This document shows positions 12,834 to 23,600 of a DNA stretch of 64,000 bases, piece by piece (positions within the stretch are counted from its first letter, which is position 1; each line of letters opens with the position of its first letter). The translations under genes were made by a program, and so were the position numbers. This stretch comes from Rhea pennata (lineage: Eukaryota; Chordata; Aves; Rheiformes; Rheidae): positions 48,483,053-48,547,052 of the forward strand of contig NC_084702.1 in assembly GCF_028389875.1 (NCBI RefSeq). Reading direction: 5' to 3'. Under the pieces are notes generated by a model. The model saw only the letters and a list, made by a program, of their open reading frames with translations, ran no database searches and had not been told where the DNA came from.

Positions 12834-12966
12834 GTACGTGCCGCCGCCCCGCCGCCGCCGCGTCGCCTCTGCCCCGGCCCCGGCCGGCCCTGCCCGGCCC
12901 TGCCGCGGGGCCGGCCCGGCCGCCGCCGCTGCCGCCCCGCCTGGGCGGGCCGCGGGCTGGGCTGCG

Positions 12967-12990
12967 CGGGGCGGGGAGGGGGGCAGCGGG
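12967..12990 (+). promoter_or_regulatory. G-quadruplex-type motif at start of intron 1
   Basis: Four G-runs (GGGG, GGGG, GGGGGG, GGG) separated by short loops on the + (non-template) strand, followed at once by GGGCC repeats. It lies about 130 bases past the exon 1 donor, a common site for R-loop- or G4-prone sequence at CpG-island genes. Folding is inferred. Confidence 0.55.
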
Positions 12991-14388
12991 CCGGGCCGGG
13001 CCGGGCTGGCGCAGCCCCGGAGCGCCGTGAGGGCGGCGCGGAGCGGAGCGCGCCCTGCGTGCCGTGCCGCTGGGACGGGACCTCGGCTTATCCCCTCCTC
13101 CCGCGCCCCCCGTAAACAGCGTTACTGATGTCGGGGGCTCCCGTTTGTGCGTCGCTCGAAACTCTCCCCAGAGGTGCAAGGCATTAAAGAAGCTTCACGA
13201 GAAAAAGCTGCCCTCTCGTCAGCGCCTCCTTAAACGCGACTTCCCTAAGCTGCCCTTCTACGGGAGCTGCTTGCCGTAGCACGTTTGGAGTCGGCTTAAC
13301 GCCAAGCTCGGGTGGGTTTCCCCACTGAAGGGGGTCTTGCTTTAATCGTGTAAATAAGATGCTGTGTCTCCATCCCTAGAATGAATCCGCTCGTTACAGC
13401 GTGATTTGGTTGTATGAGAGCAGCCACGCTAATGAACTGTTCTCATCGCGCTGGTACCTGCAGTTTTGTATTGCACCCTCAAGCTTGCAAATGCATTCAA
13501 AATACAAATCTTTGTGGCGTGTCAAGGAGGCACACTGCAAGCATATTGTAAGTCACACTTAAGAAAACACAGTCGCAGTTTCCTGTTCTTCCTAAGATCT
13601 TTGCGTTTTCCAGGCCTAGCTGTTTACTATTCCTGTACCTGTAACTATTTCGCTGATTTACACTTTTTAAACAGGTCTTGGATATTTGGAATGAGAAGTC
13701 AATTAGAAATAGAGGATATTGTAATTTCTCATTTTTTTAATAGTTTATAATGTTTTTTCAAAATGCAGGATCTTAGTCATCACTGCTGCTTTCTACTGCT
13801 TTTAGCCACTTTCTCAAAGAAAGACATGTCTGTTTGCCCTGTTATCTAATACAAGCTTTCCTTGCAATAATAAATGCCAAGAAGTTGCTGCATGAACATA
13901 ATTCTCCTGACTTAATAATGTAGCTAGGTCTGAGCGGTAATTTTTTCATTCTGAGGTTTTGCTTTGATATTTATATGTGATTGAAAACTTCTTTTTGGAC
14001 TGCAATTTCTCATAGTAGGTCTGGCAGCTTAGAAAGGCTCATAAAATATTTGTCATTTCTGAGTTAGCCAGACATAAATGTAGAAAGAATATTTTTCATT
14101 TTAAATTATTACTGTTGTTTGGTTTTGGTTTGGCAGCTAGGTAACTCAAAATTCAGTATTCTAAAACATCAGATGTGTGTCTATAGTTCGTTTTGAAAAA
14201 CATGCACTTTGCCTTTCAAAAAAATACTGACTTTTTCTGTTTCCTTTCAAAACTAAACCTGAAGCTGTGGTGAAGAATGGTACTGCTTGCCTTTTAGGTA
14301 GTTAACTTTTCACTGTAGTGTTACTTGGGCCCGGCAGCTCTGTGTCATGTAAGCCTGGTAAACGAGTCCTAACAAAATGTAGCATCTA

Positions 14389-14482
14389 CTTTGCAATACT
14401 TCTACTTGAAGTTTTTGGTCAAGGCAGTAAGTTCACTTTGCAATACTTCTACTTGAAGTTTTTGGCCAAGGCAGTAAGTTCA
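14389..14482 (+). repeat. 47-bp tandem duplication
   Basis: Two abutting 47-base units (14,389-14,435 and 14,436-14,482), each starting CTTTGCAATACTTCTAC, identical except for T versus C at 14,419/14,466. The near identity points to a recent local duplication. Confidence 0.95.
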
Positions 14483-16429
14483 ATTAAGCAGGCAGTAGAG
14501 CCTGGGCATGATACACCATCACTGGCAGAGAAGTATCACAAAATCATCAGCAATGATAAAGGTATCTGTGTTCTTAACTGCCTAGTGATTCAGTGACACA
14601 GTAAGGAGTAGGATGGTAGCAATATTTGCCTTTGCAGAAGCATAAATAGCACTAGTACAGCAAAAAGAAGAGGTTCTTTTAGTAATCACTAATATTTTCT
14701 TGGAATTGTTAATCAGAGTGTAGGTGAAAGAGGGTGGTAACACTTTATGCTACTCATGGTAAAACTGCACTGATGGTAGCACATTGGTTTGAGAATGCCT
14801 ACGAGATGTTAAAATTAGGTATTTTGTAATCATGTGAAACAAGGCAAAGATCTGTAGGGAAGACTCCTACAATGTTAGTAGCCAAAGGGACATAAGGGAT
14901 TGAAGGGTATCAGAGACTGATACCAATGTAAAATACAGCAAGTCAGTTTCTATTTATTGCACTGAATTTGGAACACAGCATATCTAGTAAACTGGGAGTT
15001 TTAAATATTATCATCTACACTCATTATTTTAATATTTCTTCCAATAAAAAGCATTCTCACCAATCTACTGGCCTTCATAGGCCACTCTAGGCAAACATCA
15101 GCCCCAGGCTGTGGCTGTACTGGTTACTGATATCACTGGTATTACCTCTTCGCAGTAGCTTGATTCCTGCCCGTCTCCTGAAGGTCTTATATGCTGTCCC
15201 TGGTGTTAGTGTAAGTGCTCCCTAACCACTTTCAATCAAAAAAATGGTGAATTAACACAAATTTATAGTGTTTAAGCTGACCTGACTCTTTTCGTCTAAA
15301 ATAGTTTAGCAGGTGCTGATAGGAGTAGCAATGAGATGAAAACTTCCAGCAGGGCAGCAGTACAGAGCAGCTGGAGGTGTGGACAATGGCATCATCATTT
15401 CAGAAGAATAGTACATACTTGAAGTACTGTCTGTCCTACTAAAATACCTTTAGTTATTAGAGTTTGTCTGGATTTTGTCCATTTTCTTCTGTTTGCTTTT
15501 TCAGTGGTTGTAGCCAATTGTGAATATATGTTAATCTGTTAGTTGTCTTGACCATATATTTTACTGATTTGTATTTTGTGCAGTAGTTAGCTAATGTTTG
15601 GGAGAGCTCCTGGTAATTGCTCAATAGGGTTTTATAAGCTAGTCTCTTCTTTTTAGTTCACAACCTTATTTTTTTTCCTACTGAAGACTCAGCACTGACT
15701 TTAGAGATTTTGGCTGTCTCAACTTCTATAGAAAAGTTCTTAGTGCGACTCTATTCCTGGTACTTTGAATCTGACCCACTGTTCCTTTAGGGAACAATGT
15801 GCTGTGGTGACAGAGGAGTTTTTTAGAGTTAAAATAGATTCCTGGAATTCTTTGAAGTAAAGCATACATGTAATGAGTGAATGGATTTCTCCTCCCCCCC
15901 CTTTTTTTTCCTACTTGCATACTGAAACAAATTGGTTAATGCTGGGCATGATAACATCTGTTTATGAAATTTAATTCTGCCCTACGATATTTTTTGGTGT
16001 GTGCTTTAGAAGAGATGATTCTTCTCTTTATAAGTATGGAAGTACATCTGTCGTCTTAGACTGTAGATCAGTTTCACAGATTAGCACTGAGTGGAATTCC
16101 TGAAGTATAATTTAAAAGGTTTAAAAATGTTCATTTTACAGGGATGCTATTCAGTGTTTTAAGTGTTGGGATTAGAATGTGTGTGTATAACACACATGCA
16201 CACACACATGCTCTTTTTCTTGCTTGGCTTTTTTTTTTTTTTCTTGAGAACTCTGAGAAATTAATATCTAACTACTCACAGTATTCCTTACACTGTTCCT
16301 CTAATATGATTGGATCTTTCTGGAAGGTGAAAAGAGAGTGTTGAATTTTGTGTAATACTTGAGCTTTTTACTCATCTTACCATCAGATATCTGTAAGTGC
16401 TGCTTTTGGTAGTGATTTTTGTTTTACAG

Positions 16430-16661
16430 CTGGCTGTGTAGAAGAATTAGGCTCAGACCACCAAGTCATTTCACTCTGGCCACAGATCACAGATCCCTCA
16501 AAAGGGAGTGCTCGAGGCACGGTTTCATAGTGGTTTGCGTAGGCTGATGTTCCTGCTGCTGCTGAAAGGAGCAGCCCTTCTTTCTCCTTCTCCAGTGGCT
16601 GTGCCTTTCTCCCTGGCCCTTCTGGCAGTGGTAGTGATCAAGTGGCTGCATAGTGAACCAG
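16430..16661 (+). other. Candidate alternative or cryptic exon in intron 1
   Basis: A 232-base segment bounded by a good acceptor (TGATTTTTGTTTTACAG ending at 16,429) and a near-perfect donor (CAG|GTAAGC at 16,661/16,662). Inside it an ATG at 16,547 opens a frame that runs to the donor and starts MFLLLLKGAALL, then VPFSLALLAVVVIKW, which is strongly hydrophobic like a signal or membrane segment. Spliced to exon 2, this frame would not join the FAM172A frame. It would run out of frame across both FAM172A start codons and stop at 34,470-34,472, acting as an overlapping upstream frame. I know of no such exon in the family. Chance splice-like sites are common in a 21-kb intron, so confidence is low. 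Confidence 0.28.
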
Positions 16662-19600
16662 GTAAGCAAACTAGAGAGAAAACACTCCTTTCCAGTTGTA
16701 TCACTTTGCTCACAGGTGCTAGTCCCAATCTAAGGAAAGATGTGAGAATGCTTGTTTGGAATGGAGAGGTAGGAAGGACGATAAGGAAAGGACCGCTTCC
16801 TCAAATATAGCACTTTCAGATGGGTTTCAGCAAATCATGAAACTGCAGTCTGAGTTATACCGTGCTTGAATTACTCCAGATGAAAGCTCCTTTACCAGTT
16901 TCTTGAGCAATCTGCTCCTATGACTTAATTATTGATGATACTGCTGGTGAGAATGGTATCCTGCTTTGTGGGCTAGTGCAGTCTTTATGTAACTGCTTTT
17001 ATTTCTGGTCCCACTCTCCCAGAAAGAGTTTCAGTCATATTGACTTCCTGCTTGATGTAACCAGTCTAATACTGTAATTTATATTCTGCTGAGCTGATGT
17101 CCAGTAGAGGAAGGTTGGGCTATGTGTAGTTAATCAGGCTAATTGTGCTTCTGCAATACAGTTACTGAAGTTTTAATAATCTTGCAGTTTCCTATTGCCC
17201 AGCAGAAGTTGAAGGGAAGCAGTCTGTATTAAACCTGCTATACAGAGGTTTTAGTCTCTGAAGTATTGATTTTTTTTTTTACACTTACCTGAAATAAGCA
17301 TCATCTTAGCAGCTGTAGTATTAGTTGAATCAGTGTATCTAGTACATCAGTTAATTTAGGAAGCTTTTCTGGTCAGCAAATAAGGATTTTCTCAATCAGA
17401 CGAAGAAAAAAAAGTTACACAATTGTATTTATTGTATGCTTAGAAAGAAAAATGATAGTTAAAATGAATTGTAAGCCTTGATAAGTGGGTTGCTAATAAG
17501 TCAGTTCTGGCATTGACTGGAAGGAGATCCCTACCTGATGCGAAATGTTAAAGTTATCATTTGTAGCTTAATGAAATGTATGTACAAAAATGGTTAAAGT
17601 TGTTTCAGCATAGGCCTGAGAGTTTTATGTTTCTTCATGCTTGTATGTTTAAAGTCTGACCCACTACATTACATGGACCTAGTTTTTTGCATATTTTCTG
17701 TTGTTTGTCATTGGTTGTTCATATGGAAGTTTTCATGTTTACTGCTAATTTCAGGTCGAGGTTTGATCTAAACATAATTTTTTTGAGAGGCACTTAGTGA
17801 AAAATGTTTCTTACTGTGCTGAAAATATTCCAGAGTACTGTAAGTACCTCTAGGTATCTCCAAGATATAGATAAGAAATATGAAATTTAATAGGAAGATA
17901 GATTTGGAAAGGGTGCACCATTTTCCAAGAGAAGTTAGTCTGGATTTGTCTGAATTGTAAGCTTCATAAAGTTGCCATTTTCCATTTGCAATTAGATGTT
18001 TTAGATATTTGTTTTGAATTCTCTGGACATTTCAGCTTCCATGTTCATATGCTGCTGGCCTACTGAGCTTTCCTCACCATGTCAGCTTTATGCAGCTTGC
18101 ATGACAAAAGCTCCTGGTGGGACACGGGGAAAATGGGTTCTCCTGTTTCTCTTCATGCTTTAATTGAAGTATGTTTTGGCTTAGGAACAGGTGTAGTGGA
18201 CCTCATTCTGGTCTTATTTTTGCTGCTTGCTGGGAGCTGGTGGTTGTGTTGTATTTCACAGCTGACACATTTCCTCTATGCTAGAAGGGAGTAGCTACTT
18301 GTCTGAGAAGATGCACAAGGTCAGTCTAATTGATCGCGTTGACAATATGCCAGATATGCTCCAAGTTGTTTTCAATGTTGTGTCAAAGACCAAGCCTGAC
18401 AGATAATATAGTTGGTTATGGTTTCTTTTAAAGTTCTGCAAGGCCTGACTTCACAAAGCATTTGAAGTTCACATTTGAGTGAATGTAATATTTATGCATG
18501 GCACCATTAGCATATAATCCTTGCAAATTTCAGTCTTCTCATTTAACTAAAGAAAATACTAAACCATATTCTTTCCTTGCTTCCTTCCTTCTTGTCCTAA
18601 GGACAAGAGTATAGCCAAGCAACCCTGAAAGCTTCCAACTTTTTTTCCAACAAGCAACTGTGTAATTCATCTTTCAGAATGTACACGGTATAAAGCCATC
18701 TCAAGAAGTAAGATGTTGAAATGAGTAAGAGGATCAGATTTAAATAAAAACAAAACTGGAAATATTTTAAAAGGACAAATACGGTAACAAGTTTCCTTGA
18801 TAGTGAAAGAGCCATTATATAAAAGCATTACAGAAATATGGCAAAATGAGGGATAAGCAACTATGCATGCAGTTTTGCACGCATGCACACTTTCTCAGGA
18901 TAATAGTACATGGAGTGAAAGAGTATTTCCCCACTGAAGCATTCAGTTAAATCTTTTGAAATAAAACCTGGACTACTGAGAATCAGATACCTATATGGCG
19001 AGAAGTCACAAACTACAAGACTGTATTACTGTAGCTGCTCACCTCTGGATCAAGGAGCAGAGTCATCAAAATCAACAAATTATTGTAATTGCAAACTCGC
19101 ACTTGATACATGCTCGTCAACAAGACAAAATTTAGTGGAACTTTCTTGATACTTTTTTTTTTTATGTTTCTTCTTTTTTCAGGACATTTGAGTTTGAAAT
19201 TCACAAGAATAAACTATTGCCTATTATAATGATCACTTTTGAATCTTTGTTCTGCTTTGTCTCAGTGTTTCTTTCTTGTCTCCTTGGGTCCATGTTGGCA
19301 AATCAGACTAAAGAGTTCTCAAGCAGCAGCTGTGTGTTTTTACCTTGTTTTGTCACCTGAGTTATACCATGTAATGAATAAAACCTGAGAACTGAAAAGT
19401 TAAAAGTAAACTCTTAAAGGTTGTGTTAACTCAGATCAGTTCCCTCTTCTGATTTGACTCAGATCTGGTTTCCTTAGCTGGTTCACTGTACATTGCTACA
19501 AACAGTTATACCAGCACAGGTGGGGAGGGGTGGGGGGATAGCACAAGTAGGGGGTGGGACTGCTTAAGTCATTTGACAAAAATGTGTTGGGGCATATGTT

Positions 19601-20062
19601 CTTTGATTCTAAGACCTGGGGGCAGGAACTGTCTTTGTTCTGTGTTTGTTCTCTGTGACACAGTGGGGTACTTGTTATCTGTCCAGATGAAGTCGAACAC
19701 AGCTTTCCCTTGGGTTGGCTGTAACATTTCTTGGTATAAGAAATTGTCCTCAATTTTCAGAAATTTCAAGCATGTTCTGATAATGGCAGCATGAAAGCTC
19801 CAGGTTGTCTCACTCAGTCCTATGTCTGCTGTGATAATGAAACTTTATTTCCACCAAGATACAATAGATATTTAACCACCATAGTATGTGAGATTTTATA
19901 TCTGTGGCAAAGCCAGCTGGTGTTCTGACTTGTATTTTATTTCTAAAGACGTGATTTTCTGTTGTCAGTGACTCAGAAACAGCCAATGACATTTTTAGCA
20001 TACAATGCCCTTCGTTCTCCATTGTTAGGGTTTCTAAATAGGTTGTCTCTATAGATGTTATT

Positions 20063-20080
20063 AAAAAAAAAAAAAAAAAA
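20063..20080 (+). repeat. Poly-A tract (A18)
   Basis: Uninterrupted A run in intron 1. Confidence 0.95.
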
Positions 20081-20255
20081 GATCATTCATGTGAATCATC
20101 CCTCCAGCTTCCCAAATATGAGATAGGTTGAACTTCTGCTCCTGAAAGAGTGCCTTAAGTTCCTGTTCATTATCTTCCTAATATCAATCTGTGGGCAGTT
20201 AAGGTTGTGGGGGTTTTTTGTCTTCTCATTCATTGTTTTGTTAGTTATGTATTGG

Positions 20256-20279
20256 CTATTTATTTATTTATTTATTTTA
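20256..20279 (+). repeat. (TATT)n short tandem repeat
   Basis: About five tandem TATT units. Confidence 0.9.
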
Positions 20280-20819
20280 AGGAGTAACAAAAATTAGGAT
20301 AACTCTTTAAGGAGTGATTGTGAAAGGATCACACCAAAATAACCAGTAGTTTGAATTATTGCAAGAGTAGAGCTGCTGGTCCAGCAAAGGGACATAAGAT
20401 TGGAAATCCAGTTCCTTAGTGATACTAGGCCATATCTGCATTTTCTTGGGTTGAGAAAGAAGGCTTAAGTACCTGGTTGAGTAGGACAGAAATTGATTTT
20501 TTTTTTCAAAGCTAGTTGTACGTTCCTGTAAGAAGTTCAGTTTTTAATTATTCGGTGGTGTCCAGTGGAAATATTTAGAGAACACTTTATGAAAAGTTCC
20601 TGAAGAGCTCTAGAGTACTAGTGACAGGAATGTAGGAAAGCTGTATGTGGAAGAATTTAAGCTTCCCAGAAAAGAGTCATGATGTATATAATATGGTATT
20701 TTTTTTTGTTTGCATGTTTTAAATTGCACCCCTCACAGCAATATAGAGTAGCAGATAAATAAATTTTAATGGTTTACTTTGAAAGATGCTGATAAATACA
20801 AAAAGAAAGTAAAATTATC

Positions 20820-20990
20820 AGAGGGTGATCAAATGTGGAAATGAGGCCAAGAGAAGCTGTGGAATCTCTATCCTTGGACGTGTTCAAAACTTGACAAGTT
20901 TCTAAGCATCTGATTAGACCTATTTTTAGCAGAAGGTTGGAGCGGATGACCTCCAAAGATCCTTTCTAATATACATGATTCTGTACTGCA
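20820..20990 (+). mobile_element. CR1 LINE 3' end fragment, sense orientation
   Basis: Matches the 3' UTR of avian CR1: GAAGCTGTGGAATCTC near 20,855, followed by GAAGGTTGGAGCGGATGACC near 20,931, then CCTTTCTAATATACATGATTC near the end, which corresponds to the CR1 '...cttccaaccta...gattct' terminus. It is 5'-truncated, as most CR1 copies are, and diverged. Confidence 0.85.
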
Positions 20991-22995
20991 GTACCTCCAT
21001 GTTTTGGATAAGAAACGTGATATTTGGCAAGATCTGCTTTTGTGTCTAGTATCAACTTCCTCAGTTTTAGTACGTAAAAACCGAAATGTTCTATTTGTAT
21101 GAAACGTACTCTGTCCTTTTTGTTGGTTAGGCTCATATACCCCAGCTGCAGAGAACAGCTGAGCATGCTTGCTCCAACACTGGGCTGTAAAGCTGACCTT
21201 CTGCGATGGCTAGCCAGTGGTGTTTTGATTGGCCTGTGGTGAGAGTGGGTGGAGAACAGGGATTTCCCATGCTAGTTTTGTAATAGCAAGAAGAATGAGA
21301 CCAGGTGATTTAAGTAAAGTGGACAAACAGGAGTTTGGAATGAGCAGTTGAGTTGGCAGTGCCTCTGCTAAAGCTCTTTAGATAAAAGGATGAACTAAGC
21401 TTAGCGAAGAGGAGACTGAAATGGTACTAGAAACTCTCGGGGCAGAATAAGGCAAAGTGGGATGGGCAGCTGATGAGAGAAATGGGAAAGGATGATTGAG
21501 AGGCATTTAACTATGTGGGAAGAGAAGCTGGGGATGAGGGAAACATTAGGGTCACGTTTGGAGCTGAAGACAGAAAGGTCAGACAGAAAACTGAATAGCT
21601 CCTCATCAAGTGAGCACCTTCGTTCTGTGCACTGACAAAGGGAGAAGTCCAGTGGGAGAGAACAAATGTGATTATGTCTTTGCTTTGTTAATGGCTTGGA
21701 TGATGATGGCATTAATACATCCAATTACAGAAATTAATTTTACAGAAAGCAGCAAGCTGGGAGAGGACTTGAGTTCTGCAAAGGATAAATTTAGAATTTT
21801 AGATGGCTTAAAAAAATTAGAGAAACAACATGAAATAAATAATGCAGTTTAAAAGGACAAATGCAAAGTGATATGCTTAGATTAGATAGTTCACTACATA
21901 AATATAAAATAGTAGTAGTTCTGGAAAAAAGGATTCCAGATTTTTAGGTGAATCGTAATCTGAACATGAGTCAATAATACTGTGCTTCTGCAAAAAAGCT
22001 AATCATTCTACCAGGATACATAGTTAGAATTGCTATATTTAAATATGTTACGTAACAATTTCACTTTATTCTGCATTGCTGAGGCCTTAGCTGGTACTCC
22101 TTGGTCAGTTTTGGCATCACATTCAAGAAATATTTTAAGCGTTGGAGAGTCTTTCTGGGGAAAGCAGTGTGAATGTTCAGAAGTCTAGGAAAAAAAAAGT
22201 AACATAGAAAGTTGGAAAGAATTCTCATTTGCTCACAGTTCTTGTTGCTTGACAGTTTGGATGTCTGCTGGAGTTCAAGGTGATACAAGCATGAACTTAG
22301 CTGATGATGTTAGCATAACTTTAGGGAGGCTGTGGAGTTAGTGGTTGTGAAGCATTAGTATTTTTAAAAAAGAATTTAGACAAACCTTATTAGGCAAATA
22401 TATAGATGATGCTGACCTGGAGAATGAGGTGACTTTGTTCTAATTTTTTTTTCTACTTTGATTTTTGTGTAAGACTGGATTTTAGTGCATTTACACAAGG
22501 GAGCTGAAATAAGTTTGTGAAAGCAACCTTAATTCTAATATTTCCTGATACCTGAGGACTTGATTTCACAATTTTCTAATAATGTCTTTGTATAGTAAAT
22601 GCACCCATATTTGACATACACTATAATCTGCAGAAAGACAGTAGAGATGCTTTTAAAGGTTTTATTCATCTTCTACAAAATCACCTCTACAGGTGATTTT
22701 AAACCAGCTTGAAGGTGTTTTAGAATACTAAAAATAATGGTTACCAATAGAATGAGTAATATCCAGTGTTGTCAGCTTGCACAAATTTGTCACGGCTATG
22801 GCCCTGATGGTTTTGACAGCTTCATGGTGATACATTTAGGCTGTCTCACACAAATTGAACATTGGAAAGAAATTCCTAAGAAAGCAAAACCGAAACCACT
22901 AAGACCACAATTCTAAATTTTGCTCAGCCACAGGCTGCTCATAATGATTCTTTTATTGTAAGCTGTTCATTGCTTTTGTGGGACATAACTAGCAC

Positions 22996-23039
22996 ATGTA
23001 AGTGTACGTGTGTGTGTATGTATATATTATACACACATG
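22996..23039 (+). repeat. TG/TA-rich microsatellite
   Basis: Short GTGTGTGT / TATATAT / ACACACA stretch, partly self-complementary. Confidence 0.85.
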
Positions 23040-23104
23040 CTTTTCATGTATTAATTTATTGTGCACTTTGAAGTTTTCTCATCTTTGTGGAATCTTTGTC
23101 TAGT

Positions 23105-23600
23105 GCACCTCTCCTGCTCAGGGAAGGACCCTCAGGTCGCTTAGGGCCGTGTCCAGTCAAATTTTGAAATCTCCAAGGATGGAGACTGCATGGCCTCTCT
23201 GAGCAATCTGTTCCAGGGAGCCAGTCTCACCAAAAAAAGTTTTTCTTCTAAGTTTAAACGGAATTTCCAATATTTGAGTTTTTGCCCACTGCCTCTTGTC
23301 CTTTCACTCTGTACCACTTATTGGCTCTGCCTTCTTTATTCCCCCCCACCCCCATCAGGTATTTATACCAGGCCTTCTCTTTTCAAGGCTGGACAGTCCC
23401 AGCTCTCTCAGCCTCTCCTCGTATGATGTGACTCACTCCAGTAAGTCCATGTCTTTCTCATACTGGGGAGCCCAGGACTGGACCCAGTGCTCCAGATGTC
23501 TCACCAGTGCTGAGCAGAGGGGAAGGATCACCTTCCTCGACCTACTACTGGCAACGCTCTTCCTAATGCAGCCCAGGCTGCTATTGCCAGGATCTTATTT
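23105..23600 (-). mobile_element. CR1 LINE fragment, antisense orientation
   Basis: Reverse-complement CR1 3' region. The forward strand shows ATGGCCTCTCTGAGCAATC then CTGTTCCAGGGAGCCAGTCTC (antisense of the 'gagactggatgttc...ctgg' area), GCCTCTTGTCCTTTCACTC, CCAGCTCTCTCAGCCTCTCC, GAGCCCAGGACTGGACCCAG and GTGCTGAGCAGAGGGGAAGG. These are standard CR1 landmarks. Plus-strand open frames inside it (23,190-23,426 and 23,296-23,604) are repeat-derived, not genes. Confidence 0.93.

Larger units (their letters stand above)
12530..13110. promoter_or_regulatory. CpG island promoter of FAM172A
   Basis: Extremely GC- and CpG-rich block in otherwise AT-rich DNA. No TATA box is visible. It contains a GGGGCGG GC box at 12,576-12,582, an inverted ETS motif CTTCCGG at 12,659-12,665, a perfect CRE (TGACGTCA) at 12,689-12,696 and an ETS motif CCGGAAGTG at 12,710-12,718. 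A strong donor lies at 12,833/12,834. This is the usual make-up of a broadly expressed, dispersed-start promoter. Several overlapping long open frames on both strands here come from the lack of AT-rich stop codons and are not called as genes. CpG-island promoters often fire in both directions, so an antisense transcript toward position 12,000 is possible but not shown. Confidence 0.88.

Noticed and set aside
12396..13179. Several long overlapping open frames on both strands in the CpG island (up to 239 codons)
   Set aside because: They are Pro/Arg/Gly/Ala-rich in every frame, which is what stop-poor GC-rich DNA gives. No domain is seen and they overlap promoter motifs and the exon 1 donor.
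18079..18294. 71-codon hydrophobic plus-strand frame in intron 1
   Set aside because: No good splice donor follows and no homologue is recognised; it is not linked to the 16.4 kb candidate exon.
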